Below the pieces are notes generated by a model. The model saw nothing but the letters and a program-made list of their open reading frames with translations, did no database searches and was not told where the DNA came from. Source: Phocaeicola_A sp045647865 (lineage in GTDB: Bacteria; Bacteroidota; Bacteroidia; Bacteroidales; Bacteroidaceae). From it: a DNA stretch of 50,869 nucleotides. Each line of letters opens with the position of its first letter. The stretch's first letter is position 1. The translations under genes and the position numbers were made by a program. The DNA lies in assembly GCA_045647865.1 (NCBI GenBank), contig JAZRMW010000056.1, positions 1-50,869 of the forward strand. The letters run 5' to 3'. Positions 18,339 to 26,582 of this stretch are shown piece after piece.

Positions 18339-18803
18339 ATGAGTAAATTTGGAAAAGGAGAAAAAAGAGGTATGCCGGCGTTGAATACGTCATCATTGCC
18401 TGACTTGATTTTTACCATCCTGTTCTTCTTCATGATTGTTACTACGATGCGTGAAGTTACTTTGATGGTTGAATTCAAAGTACCCAAAGGTACTGAAATT
18501 GAGAAAATGACCAAGAAATCACTCGTGTCATACATCTATGTGGGTAAACCTACCCGTGAGTGGCGTGCAAGAGTGGGTTCTGGAACTCAGATTCAGTTGA
18601 ACGACAAGTTCGCTAGCCTTTTTGAGGTACAGGACTATGTTTTCCAGGAGCGCGAAGCCATGAAGGAAATTGATAAGCCCTTCATGAAGGTTTCTCTTAA
18701 AGTGGACCGCGACACTCGCATGGGTATCGTGACCGACATTAAACAAGAGTTACGTAAAGCCTGGGCATTGAACATCAACTATTCTGCGGATAACCGCAAT
18801 TAA
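18339..18803 (+). CDS. exbD: ExbD/TolR family biopolymer transport protein (second copy)
   Basis: A second ExbD-like chain of 154 aa. The helix SLPDLIFTILFFFMIVTTM (about 20-38) keeps the conserved Asp. The periplasmic part binds peptidoglycan or TonB in related proteins. It begins with a basic cytoplasmic head (SKFGKGEKRG). It differs strongly from the upstream copy beyond the helix, so the pair is an old duplication and not a recent one. A terminator follows. Confidence 0.92.
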   Translation: MSKFGKGEKRGMPALNTSSLPDLIFTILFFFMIVTTMREVTLMVEFKVPKGTEIEKMTKKSLVSYIYVGKPTREWRARVGSGTQIQLNDKFASLFEVQDYVFQEREAMKEIDKPFMKVSLKVDRDTRMGIVTDIKQELRKAWALNINYSADNRN

Positions 18804-18829
18804 ATAGTTTGTAATTGTTTTGATTTAGT

Positions 18830-18872
18830 AAGAGGATGTAGTATGAATCTCATACATACATCCTCTTTTTTT
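18830..18872 (+). terminator. Terminator of the exb operon
   Basis: AGAGGATGTA pairs with TACATCCTCT, followed by seven T. It lies about 27 bases after the last exbD stop. Confidence 0.9.
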
Positions 18873-18936
18873 GTCCATCCGATTTATGGTTTTCTAATCT
18901 TTTTTATGGGTTGATGCTTTCAGTTTATATGTCTTT

Positions 18937-19446
18937 TTATCGTATGGATTGTGTATGTGGCTTTCTTGAATAATCAATGAAAGTGTAGGTAAAAGCGTGT
19001 TTTTCGTCTGTGTCATGTTCCTCTTTCTTTCTTATTTCCCAAATGCAAGGGTCTATTTTTGGGAAAAAGGCATCTGCTTTGTCCGGTGTATCATCAACTA
19101 AAGTGATAAGCAACTGATCTGCAAAAGACATAGCTTGTTCATATACAGTACTTCCTCCGATGATAAAGATTTCCTCGTCCGGTTTGCAGCTTGTCAAGGC
19201 CTCTTCAAGAGTAGGGAAGTGTTCGGCTCCCTCGAAATGGGCATCCGTTTGGCGCGAGAGCACGACATTACGTCGGTTGGGTAAAGCTCCTTTGGGGAAT
19301 GACTCGAATGTGCGACGCCCCATAATGATAGTATGTCCGGTAGTAAGTTGTTTGAAACGCTTTAAGTCATTGGGTAGCCAATAGAGTAGTTTGTTTTCAA
19401 ATCCGATTGCACGGTTTTGTGCGATGCATACGATGATGGAAATCAT
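18937..19446 (-). CDS. folA: Dihydrofolate reductase
   Basis: Reduces dihydrofolate to tetrahydrofolate with NADPH. The N-terminus MISIIVCIAQNRAIGFENKL carries the conserved Ala-Ile-Gly region, and LYWLPNDLKRFK has the substrate-binding acidic residue. IIMGRRTFESFP and IIGGSTVYEQAM are nucleotide-binding motifs. It is 169 aa. It lies downstream of thyA on the same strand, the usual pairing because ThyA produces the dihydrofolate that FolA recycles. The 79-base gap contains an inverted repeat. Confidence 0.96.
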   Translation of the reverse strand: MISIIVCIAQNRAIGFENKLLYWLPNDLKRFKQLTTGHTIIMGRRTFESFPKGALPNRRNVVLSRQTDAHFEGAEHFPTLEEALTSCKPDEEIFIIGGSTVYEQAMSFADQLLITLVDDTPDKADAFFPKIDPCIWEIRKKEEHDTDEKHAFTYTFIDYSRKPHTQSIR

Positions 19447-19456
19447 AAGGTTTTGG

Positions 19457-19518
19457 GTTTAAAGTTCAAAATTTAAGGTTCAAGCCCATATTCTTTAGAA
19501 CATAGAACCTTAAACTTG
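19457..19518. repeat. AT-rich inverted repeat between folA and thyA
   Basis: TTTAAGGTTC pairs with GAACCTTAAA, with the loop containing AAGCCCATATTCTTTAG. On the plus strand it is followed by a T run, but both genes read leftward. It is a member of the degenerate family also seen at 4730 and 37316. Confidence 0.55.
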
Positions 19519-19525
19519 ATTTTTT

Positions 19526-20323
19526 TTAGACTGAAACTTTTCCTTTGATGTGGGGATGCGGGTCGTAGTTCTCGAGTTGGAAATCTTCATACTTGAAGCT
19601 GAAGATGTCCTTCACATCGGGGTTGATACGCATGGTAGGTAACGGACGTGGGTCGCGGGTAAGCTGCAGTTTCACTTGCTCGAGGTGATCCATATAGATG
19701 TGTGTGTCGCCCAAGGTGTGTACGAAATCACCGGCTTTCAGTCCTGTAACTTGTGCCATCATCATCAGTAACAGTGCATATGATGCAATATTGAAGGGTA
19801 CTCCCAAAAAGCTGTCGGCACTACGTTGGTAGAGTTGCAGGCTTAATCGTCCGTCTGCAACATAGAATTGGAAGAATGCGTGACATGGGGGGAGGTTCAT
19901 GTTGTCCAAATCAGCCACATTCCAAGCGCTTACAATGATACGTCTTGAAGTTGGATTGTTCTTGATTGTCTCTACAGCTTCCTTGATTTGGTCAATATGT
20001 CCGCCTTTGTAATCCGGCCATGAACGCCATTGGTATCCGTAGATATGTCCCAAATCACCTGTTTCAGGATCAGCCCATTCATTCCATATACGTACTCCAT
20101 TTTCTTGCAGATATTTGACGTTGGTATCTCCTTGGAGGAACCATAACAATTCATGGATGATGGACTTCAAATGCAATTTCTTTGTGGTTAACAAAGGGAA
20201 TCCCTCTTCCAGATTGAATCGCATCTGATGGCCAAATACACTGATGATTCCTGTGCCCGTGCGGTCATCTTTTCGCACTCCTTCTTTCAAAATGCGGTCG
20301 AGCAAATCAAGATATTGTTTCAT
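19526..20323 (-). CDS. thyA: Thymidylate synthase
   Basis: Makes dTMP from dUMP with methylene-tetrahydrofolate. The catalytic Cys is in NLPPCHAFFQFYV. QRSADSFLGVPFNIASYA and GDTHIYMDHLEQ are the other family signatures, and the C-terminus KGKVSV closes on the active site. It is 265 aa, very close to E. coli ThyA. The start MKQYLDLLDRIL is standard. It is transcribed divergently from rsmF through a symmetric pair of overlapping promoters. Confidence 0.97.
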   Translation of the reverse strand: MKQYLDLLDRILKEGVRKDDRTGTGIISVFGHQMRFNLEEGFPLLTTKKLHLKSIIHELLWFLQGDTNVKYLQENGVRIWNEWADPETGDLGHIYGYQWRSWPDYKGGHIDQIKEAVETIKNNPTSRRIIVSAWNVADLDNMNLPPCHAFFQFYVADGRLSLQLYQRSADSFLGVPFNIASYALLLMMMAQVTGLKAGDFVHTLGDTHIYMDHLEQVKLQLTRDPRPLPTMRINPDVKDIFSFKYEDFQLENYDPHPHIKGKVSV

Positions 20324-20349
20324 ACGATTGATTCTTTTATAGTTTTATG

Positions 20350-20382
20350 TTGCAAAGGTACACTTTTTCTTTATCTTTGCAA
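20350..20382. promoter_or_regulatory. Overlapping divergent promoters of thyA and rsmF
   Basis: Plus strand: TTGC (20350-20353), 18 bases, TATCTTTG (20372-20379). Minus strand: TTGC (20379-20382), 18 bases, TACCTTTG (20353-20360). Each -7 element overlaps the -33 element of the other, so the two promoters occupy the same 33 bases. Confidence 0.7.
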
Positions 20383-20407
20383 GAAATTTTAAGTTTGTAT
20401 AAGAGAT

Positions 20408-21871
20408 ATGATGCAATTACCTGTAGAATTCTCGGAATATATGCGCCATTTGTTGGGCGAGAATGAGTTTGAAGCATTGTCTGAAGCCTTACAGACCGAT
20501 CCCTCTGTAAGTATTCGTGTGAATCCGTGGAAATGGCAAGATGATTTTTTTTCTGCTTCTTATGCTTCTGTGCCATGGGCGGAAGGTGCTTATTATTTAC
20601 CTACCCGTCTGCCTTTTACTTTTGATCCATTGTTTCATGCCGGTTGCTATTATGTACAGGAAGCTTCTTCTATGTTTGTGCATCGTGTCTTGAAATCTTA
20701 TGTACCGTGTGCTTGTCGGATGCTTGACTTGTGCGCGGCTCCGGGTGGTAAATCTACCTTGCTTCGTGCTGCTTTGCCTGACGGAAGTTTATTGGTCTCT
20801 AATGAAATTATTCGCACGCGTGCTCAAGTCTTGGCTGAGAACATGATAAAATGGGGACATCCGGATGTAGTAGTGACACAAAATGCTCCGTCTGATTTTG
20901 TTTCGTTGGGTCAGTTCTTTGATGTCATATTGGCTGATGTGCCTTGTTCAGGTGAAGGCATGTTCCGTAAGGATGCAGAATCTGTCGGAGAGTGGAGTAT
21001 GGGGAATGTCGATGTTTGTTGGCAACGTCAGCGTAGCATTGTTGCTGATGCTTGGGAATGTCTGAAACCTGGAGGTGTGTTTATTTATAGTACATGTACT
21101 TACAATGCTTGGGAAGACGAAGAGAATGTGCGTTGGATGATACAACAGTTTGGAGCGGAAGCTTTGTCTGTACCGATAGAGGAGGAGTGGGGTATCAAGG
21201 GAGATGTCACACGAAGAGAGCCCCTATTGCCTGTTTATCGTTTCTTGCCTTCCTGTGTCCAAGGTGAAGGATTCTTTTTGGCAGTATTACGTAAGCCGGT
21301 AGAGGATGCTCCTGAATTCGAACAGGCATTCAGTAGTGTGAAACAAGATTTTGGAGGTAAAAAAGAACGAAAACTTCAAAAAAGTATGCGTGCGGACAAA
21401 AGGAAAGTAAATAAATCTGCTGTTCCTTCATATGATATATGCCGTACATGGTTGGCTCATTCTGAAGATTATGCTTGGACTGTATCAGAAGATTCAGTGT
21501 CGGCCATACCTGTTCAATGGAGTATTGTTTTGGAACATTTGAAACAGCATTTATTGGTACTCCATGCGGGAGTCACGGTCGCATCATTGAAGGGACGTGA
21601 TTGGACACCTCATCATGCTTTAGCCATGAGTCGTTGTATGCATCCTTCTGCATTTCCTCCGTATGAGTTGGATTACGAAAGTGCCATTGCTTATTTGCGT
21701 CATGAGTCTGTAGTTTTGGGAATGGAGGCTCCCAGAGGTTATTTGTTGCTTACTTATCGGGGAGTTCCTTTGGGCTTTGTCAAAAACGTGGGTAATCGCG
21801 CCAATAATCTTTATCCGGCAGAGTGGCGTATTCGTAGCAGTCATGTGCCAGAAGTGCCGGTTAGCCTTTGA
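20408..21871 (+). CDS. rsmF: RsmF-like rRNA cytosine-C5 methyltransferase (NOL1/NOP2/Sun family)
   Basis: Predicted S-adenosylmethionine-dependent m5C methyltransferase of ribosomal RNA. DLCAAPGGKSTLL (about 110-122) is the SAM-binding motif. DVPCSGEGMFRKD (about 178-190) and STCTYNAWEDEENV (about 228) hold the two cysteines of the catalytic PCS and TCT motifs. A C-terminal extension from about 310 includes a Lys-rich linker and a PUA-like region, as in E. coli RsmF (m5C1407 of 16S rRNA). At 487 aa the length agrees. Two ATG codons in tandem begin the frame. The specific target base is inferred from the family. Confidence 0.88.
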   Translation: MMQLPVEFSEYMRHLLGENEFEALSEALQTDPSVSIRVNPWKWQDDFFSASYASVPWAEGAYYLPTRLPFTFDPLFHAGCYYVQEASSMFVHRVLKSYVPCACRMLDLCAAPGGKSTLLRAALPDGSLLVSNEIIRTRAQVLAENMIKWGHPDVVVTQNAPSDFVSLGQFFDVILADVPCSGEGMFRKDAESVGEWSMGNVDVCWQRQRSIVADAWECLKPGGVFIYSTCTYNAWEDEENVRWMIQQFGAEALSVPIEEEWGIKGDVTRREPLLPVYRFLPSCVQGEGFFLAVLRKPVEDAPEFEQAFSSVKQDFGGKKERKLQKSMRADKRKVNKSAVPSYDICRTWLAHSEDYAWTVSEDSVSAIPVQWSIVLEHLKQHLLVLHAGVTVASLKGRDWTPHHALAMSRCMHPSAFPPYELDYESAIAYLRHESVVLGMEAPRGYLLLTYRGVPLGFVKNVGNRANNLYPAEWRIRSSHVPEVPVSL

Positions 21872-21901
21872 CAATCCGTTTTTTCTATTCGATAGAATAA
21901 A

Positions 21902-21933
21902 ATAAAGGCCCATCTTCACAGATGGACCTTTAT
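21902..21933. terminator. Hairpin between rsmF and the Spy-like gene
   Basis: ATAAAGGCCCATCT pairs with AGATGGACCTTTAT around TCAC, with one C-A mismatch. It sits between two converging genes and can serve both, though the T run is short on each side. Confidence 0.75.
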
Positions 21934-21970
21934 GGGTTGGCATTTGCCAACAGCAATCATCATATAAAAA

Positions 21971-22450
21971 CTATTTTTTGCCTTTTCGTTCCAATTCTTT
22001 TCTTGGGTGGTTAATACCTTTCAACATTTCGCGGTGAAAACGTGATTCAGCCTCTAGAATATCGAAAATCTTTTTGTAGGAAAGAACTTTGTGATAGAGT
22101 GGTATGTAGCTTTGGTCAAGCTCGTCAATCTGTATGCGAAGTTTGGCAATATCTTCGATAATTCGTTGATATTCTTTCTCTGACAGACTCTTACCACGTA
22201 CCTCCTTGCGTAGCTTCCAGATTTGATTGTTCAGGTTATGTTTCTTCTCTTGGCATTCGTTGTAGATGGGAAAAAACGCAGCAGCTTCTTCTTGGGTCAG
22301 TTTGGCTTGCTGAGTAATATAAAGCTGATATCTTTGTTTGAATTCGTCAGCTCCCATCCTGCCTTTCTTTTCATTGGACTGTGCTATGATTGCAGTCAGA
22401 CACATGGAAAATACTGCAAGCAAGATTGTCATTCTTCGTTTCATTGCCAT
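21971..22450 (-). CDS. Spy/CpxP-like exported protein of an ECF sigma operon
   Basis: A 159-residue exported protein. A signal peptide covers about residues 1-23 (ends IIAQ). The mature part is almost wholly helical and charged, with LTQEEAAAFFPIYNE, a form of the LTxxQ-like repeat of Spy/CpxP periplasmic proteins. A Lys/Arg-rich tail (RKELERKGKK) ends it. Third gene of a unit with an ECF sigma factor and a one-TM protein, 19 bases after the latter. It could be a periplasmic stress sensor or chaperone, by analogy with CpxP. No enzymatic motif is seen. Confidence 0.7.
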   Translation of the reverse strand: MAMKRRMTILLAVFSMCLTAIIAQSNEKKGRMGADEFKQRYQLYITQQAKLTQEEAAAFFPIYNECQEKKHNLNNQIWKLRKEVRGKSLSEKEYQRIIEDIAKLRIQIDELDQSYIPLYHKVLSYKKIFDILEAESRFHREMLKGINHPRKELERKGKK

Positions 22451-22469
22451 ATCCTTTTTAGTGATTTAA

Positions 22470-22880
22470 TTATTCTGCATCAGATAAATATTGATAGAGT
22501 GTATAGTTGTCCATCATAGTATATTCTACCATGGTGGCCAATTCTTCATCACTTATTTGTTCAAAATCCATTAAACTATGTTCTGATGCGATATTACTTT
22601 CCATAGTGCCAGCAAAGTCTGTTGCTTTTTCACCTAATACTACACGTACGCAAAGAATCATTCCGATAAACATAGCGGCCATGTAGAGTAATGGTTTGAT
22701 CCGTTGCCAGAGAGTGATACTTGGTTCAAGCATCTCTTCTTCTGTCGCAGTTTCCTCTTTTTCCGAAAGCTGTGCCATCAAGTTACGGGTAAAGTCTTCA
22801 AAGTATCCTTGGGGAACTTTGAAAGGATTACCTTTTCCGCATTTGCTGATGATGTTTTGTTCTTCTTTCATATTAGCCAT
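22470..22880 (-). CDS. One-TM anti-sigma-like protein (VPxGYF type)
   Basis: A 136-residue protein with a cytoplasmic head, one membrane helix (about 68-86, LLYMAAMFIGMILCVRVVLG) and an acidic C-terminal tail. The head holds NPFKVPQGYFEDF, a motif I know from small Bacteroidetes proteins encoded directly after ECF sigma factors. Its position between the sigma gene and an exported Spy-like protein supports an anti-sigma role, but a zinc-finger anti-sigma fold is not visible. The tail EQISDEELATMVEYTMMDNYTLYQYL is predicted periplasmic and could receive a signal. Confidence 0.7.
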   Translation of the reverse strand: MANMKEEQNIISKCGKGNPFKVPQGYFEDFTRNLMAQLSEKEETATEEEMLEPSITLWQRIKPLLYMAAMFIGMILCVRVVLGEKATDFAGTMESNIASEHSLMDFEQISDEELATMVEYTMMDNYTLYQYLSDAE

Positions 22881-22920
22881 ATCTTTCGTTGTTTATTTGA
22901 CTATGATAATCTTACAAGGT

Positions 22921-23484
22921 TTAAAGATAGTCTTCTAAAAATTTGCTTATTTTTGTGACAGCCAAGTGGTACGAAGCTTTTAAGGCTCCGACGCTGGTTC
23001 CCAATAGGTTTGACATCTCTTCGTATTTCATTTCATCAAAATATTTCAGGTTGAAAACCAAACGTTGTTTGTCTGGTAAAGTGAGAATGGCTTCTTGGAG
23101 CAATTTTTGAGCATCGTCTCCATCGAACCAATTGTCTCCTTCCAATTTGTCGGCAATAGATCCTTCGGGCGAATCGATGTCAACTATTTGCATGTTCCGA
23201 TCATGGTTCAGAAATGTCAATGTCTCGTTGAGGGCAATACGGTAGAGCCACGTTGAAAGGCGTGATTCTCCTCTGAAACTCTCAATATTGCTCCATGCTT
23301 TGATGAAAGTATTCTGTAGAAGGTCGTTCGTGTCCTCATGCGAAAGCACCATACGGCGTATTTGCCAATACAACCGTTCGCTGTATTGGTTCACTACCTG
23401 CTCAAAAGCCCTATTCCGATTCTTTGGGCAGTGTAGCTGTTCGATAAGGGCTGTTTCGTCGTTTGCGTTCATGCGGCCTTCCAT
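22921..23484 (-). CDS. RNA polymerase sigma factor, ECF subfamily
   Basis: A 187-residue ECF sigma factor. Region 2 includes DTNDLLQNTFIKAWSNIESFRGESRLSTWLYRIALNE in parts at about 55-95, and region 4 includes MKYEEMSNLLGTSVGALKASYHLAVTKI near 150-178. A linker rich in Asp lies between them. First gene of an operon with a one-TM anti-sigma-like protein (40-base gap) and a Spy-like exported protein. An alternative start is the Met at codon 5. It likely responds to envelope stress, by operon composition only. Confidence 0.92.
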   Translation of the reverse strand: MEGRMNANDETALIEQLHCPKNRNRAFEQVVNQYSERLYWQIRRMVLSHEDTNDLLQNTFIKAWSNIESFRGESRLSTWLYRIALNETLTFLNHDRNMQIVDIDSPEGSIADKLEGDNWFDGDDAQKLLQEAILTLPDKQRLVFNLKYFDEMKYEEMSNLLGTSVGALKASYHLAVTKISKFLEDYL

Positions 23485-23543
23485 TTAGATAGTCTGTTAT
23501 AAGACATTATCATGTCGGTAAAGTTTAATCCTTGCTTCCTATT

Positions 23544-24458
23544 TTATAGTTTTATACATAAATTTTCTTTGGCTAACACCGTGTTCGGGAATATTTGCTG
23601 TGCCTCCTTCAAAAGGCAACTTTCATCTTCATATCGGGCACTGAAATGTCCGATAAGAAGTTGCTTGGCATTTGCATCCCGTGCCAATATGGCGGCTTGG
23701 CTGGCTGTTGTATGGAATGTTTCACGGGCACGGGCTTCGTTTTCGTGTGCAAAGGTCGCTTCATGAAATAGTAAATCTACCTTTTCTAGCAATTCTCTGT
23801 TTTGGGGCAAATAGATAGTGTCTGAGCAATAAGCGTATTTCCGTGGTGGATTGGATGGGGTTGTCAATTTATTGTGTGGAATCACTTTGCCGTCGGGGGT
23901 GATAAAGTCGCCTCCATTCTTGATGCGGTTCAGTTCATAGACAGGTACTTGATAGAAATCTATCATGTCACGGATGATGTGGGCGGGAGTTTGCTTTTCT
24001 GCAAACAGAAATCCGGAGCAAGGGACGCGGTGCTTTAATGGAATGGTGCTTACTGTTACAGAGCGATCTTCATAAATAATCTCTGATTCGTTCCCGTTGA
24101 AGGCATGGAACTCTACTGTAAAATCTATGCCTCGGCAAAAGTAATCCAACCATGGGCGCATCAGTATTTCCAATTCTTTGTGTGCATGGATATGCAGGGT
24201 TGCTGTGCGGCCAAGTAAGGCAAAAGTGGAAATGAGTCCGATAAGTCCGAAGCAATGGTCGCCATGCAGGTGGCTGATGAAAATATGGTTCAGACGGCTA
24301 AATTTCAGTTTTGAACGGCGGAGTTGCATCTGTGCTCCTTCTCCACAGTCAATCATGTAAAGTTTTTCACGGATATTCACCACTTGTGAAGTGGGAAAAT
24401 GACGTGTGGTCGGAAGTGCTGAACCGCAACCTAAAATGTGGACTTCAAATTTTTCCAT
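23544..24458 (-). CDS. rnz: Ribonuclease Z
   Basis: Endonuclease that trims tRNA 3' trailers. The zinc motif HLHGDH is at 63-68 (ISHLHGDHCFGLIGLI), followed by the later ligands in PLKHRVPCSGF, FHEATFAHE and IGHFSARY. It is 304 aa, a short-form (ElaC-like) protein. The tRNA-Ser(GGA) gene in this window lacks an encoded CCA, so 3' processing by such an enzyme and CCA addition are needed. It is separated from rpsA by a terminator, so it is its own unit. Confidence 0.94.
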   Translation of the reverse strand: MEKFEVHILGCGSALPTTRHFPTSQVVNIREKLYMIDCGEGAQMQLRRSKLKFSRLNHIFISHLHGDHCFGLIGLISTFALLGRTATLHIHAHKELEILMRPWLDYFCRGIDFTVEFHAFNGNESEIIYEDRSVTVSTIPLKHRVPCSGFLFAEKQTPAHIIRDMIDFYQVPVYELNRIKNGGDFITPDGKVIPHNKLTTPSNPPRKYAYCSDTIYLPQNRELLEKVDLLFHEATFAHENEARARETFHTTASQAAILARDANAKQLLIGHFSARYEDESCLLKEAQQIFPNTVLAKENLCIKL

Positions 24459-24489
24459 GATTTATATTATAATAAGGTATAGTTAGAAA

Positions 24490-24527
24490 AAGACCGATGA
24501 AAGTTCTCTCCTCTCACCGGTCCTTCT
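24490..24527 (-). terminator. Terminator of rpsA
   Basis: On the minus strand AAGGACCGGTGAG pairs with TCATCGGTCTT and is followed by TTTTC. It lies about 60 bases after the rpsA stop. Confidence 0.75.
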
Positions 24528-24585
24528 TGGTTATTCAGTATCTTTTGTTAATTCGTCAACTTTGTCAACTCGTCAACAGAAAGGA

Positions 24586-26379
24586 TTACTTGCCTTTTTC
24601 CAATTGCTCCTTCAAAGCAGCCAAAGCATCGATGTCACCAAGAGTTGTTGAAGCAGCCTGATTCTGGATAACAGGAGCCTCTTCTTTCTCTTTCTTGTTG
24701 CTCTTCTTGGTAGCAGCCTTCTTTTCAGCCTTAGCTTCAGCCTTGGCTACATCTTCGAAAATACGACTGTGAGAGAGGATGATGCGCTTAGCTTCCTTGT
24801 TGAATTCGATTACCTTGAACTCGAGCTTCTCTTCGAGCTGAGCCTGTGAACCGTCTTCCTTAACGAGGTGCTTGGGAGTAGCAAAACCTTCTACACCATA
24901 GGGCAGAGAGATAACGGCACCCTTGTCAAGCATTTCGATGATTGTACCTTCGTGGATAGAGTCAACAGTGAATACGGTTTCAAATACATCCCAAGGATTC
25001 TCTTCCAACTGCTTGTGACCGAGGCTCAAGCGACGGTTCTCCTTATCGATTTCGAGAACTTGTACTTCGATGTCGGCACCAATCTGAGTGAATTCAGAAG
25101 GATGCTTAACCTTCTTGGTCCAAGAGAGGTCAGAGATGTGGATAAGTCCGTCAACACCTTCTTCGATTTCTACGAATACACCGAAGTTAGTAAAGTTGCG
25201 AACCTTAGCAGTGTGCTTGCTTGCTACGGGATACTTCTCTTCGATAGCTTCCCATGGATCTTGCTTCAACTGCTTGATGCCGAGAGACATCTTGCGCTCG
25301 TCACGATCCAAAGTCAAGATAACAGCCTCGATTGTGTCACCTACCTTCATGAAATCCTGAGCGCTGCGCAAGTGCTGACTCCATGACATTTCTGATACGT
25401 GGATAAGACCTTCTACGCCCGGAGCGATTTCGATGAATGCACCGTAGTCAGCCATAACCACAACCTTACCTTCTACCTTGTCACCAACAGTCAAGTTAGC
25501 ATCCAAAGCATCCCAAGGATGCGGAGTCAGTTGCTTCAAGCCGAGAGCGATACGCTTCTTTTCATCGTCGAAGTCAAGGATTACAACGTTGATCTTCTGG
25601 TCGAGTTCAACCACTTCCTTCGGATCGCTTACGCGGCCCCAAGAGAGGTCAGTGATGTGAATCAAGCCGTCAACGCCACCCAAGTCGATGAATACACCGT
25701 ATGAAGTAATGTTCTTGACAGTTCCTTCGAGAACCTGTCCTTTTTCAAGTTTACCGATGATTTCTTTCTTCTGTTGTTCGAGTTCAGCTTCGATAAGAGC
25801 CTTGTGAGATACCACAACGTTCTTGAACTCCTGATTGATCTTAACAATCTTGAACTCCATTGTCTTGTCAACGAATACGTCATAGTCGCGGATGGGCTTA
25901 ACGTCAATCTGTGAACCGGGCAAGAATGCCTCGATACCGAATACGTCAACAATCATACCACCCTTAGTGCGGCACTTAACGTAACCCTTAACGATTTCTT
26001 CATTTTCGAGAGCAGCGTTCACGCGATCCCAAGAGCGTGCAGCACGTGCCTTCTTGTGAGAGAGGATCAATTGACCCTTTTTGTCTTCCTGATTCTCGAT
26101 GAATACTTCTACAGTGTCACCGATAGTCAATTCGGGGTTGTAGCGGAACTCGCTCAGGGGGATGATACCGTCTGACTTGTAACCGATGTTCACAACAACC
26201 TCGCGCTTGTTCATTGAAATTACAGTACCGTCAACAACGTCGTTGTTGTTCACGTTGTTCAGAGTGCCATCATAGGCTTTCTCCAACTCTTCTTGGCTGA
26301 GGTCTGTCTCAGCAGCGCCATTTTCGTAAGCTTCCCAGTTGAAATCTTCTACGGGAGCTACATTCTTAAATTTTTCCAT
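24586..26379 (-). CDS. rpsA: 30S ribosomal protein S1
   Basis: Binds mRNA at the ribosome and helps start translation, which matters in Bacteroidetes where Shine-Dalgarno sequences are weak. Six S1/OB-fold repeats are visible, starting roughly at residues 45, 125, 210, 295, 380 and 470, several with the GVDGLIHITDLSWG/GVEGLIHVSEMSW type core. The C-terminal 60 residues are rich in Lys, Ala and Glu (KAEAKAEKKAATKKSNKKEKE). At 597 aa it is slightly longer than E. coli S1. Codon use is strongly biased, consistent with high expression. Its promoter is listed separately. Confidence 0.96.
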   Translation of the reverse strand: MEKFKNVAPVEDFNWEAYENGAAETDLSQEELEKAYDGTLNNVNNNDVVDGTVISMNKREVVVNIGYKSDGIIPLSEFRYNPELTIGDTVEVFIENQEDKKGQLILSHKKARAARSWDRVNAALENEEIVKGYVKCRTKGGMIVDVFGIEAFLPGSQIDVKPIRDYDVFVDKTMEFKIVKINQEFKNVVVSHKALIEAELEQQKKEIIGKLEKGQVLEGTVKNITSYGVFIDLGGVDGLIHITDLSWGRVSDPKEVVELDQKINVVILDFDDEKKRIALGLKQLTPHPWDALDANLTVGDKVEGKVVVMADYGAFIEIAPGVEGLIHVSEMSWSQHLRSAQDFMKVGDTIEAVILTLDRDERKMSLGIKQLKQDPWEAIEEKYPVASKHTAKVRNFTNFGVFVEIEEGVDGLIHISDLSWTKKVKHPSEFTQIGADIEVQVLEIDKENRRLSLGHKQLEENPWDVFETVFTVDSIHEGTIIEMLDKGAVISLPYGVEGFATPKHLVKEDGSQAQLEEKLEFKVIEFNKEAKRIILSHSRIFEDVAKAEAKAEKKAATKKSNKKEKEEAPVIQNQAASTTLGDIDALAALKEQLEKGK

Positions 26380-26446
26380 TAATAAATAAGTGTTTAATTT
26401 TTAATTAATTACGTTAGACATTATGTTGACTAAACTTAAATCGGCC

Positions 26447-26480
26447 GCAAAGGTACTGCTTTTTTCTTGATTGACCAACG
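26447..26480 (-). promoter_or_regulatory. Promoter of rpsA
   Basis: On the minus strand TTGG, 19 bases, TACCTTTG fits the Bacteroides consensus, about 70 bases before the rpsA start. The same 34 bases, with two differences, occur upstream of the STAS-kinase gene at 33594-33627. Confidence 0.75.
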
Positions 26481-26582
26481 AAATAAGGGTTAAAATGCTA
26501 ATACTCTTTTATTTTTATTTAATACTTCCTAGTAAATCTGTTACTGTAAATCCTTCTTCCGCAGTTGACGCAGAAGATAAAT

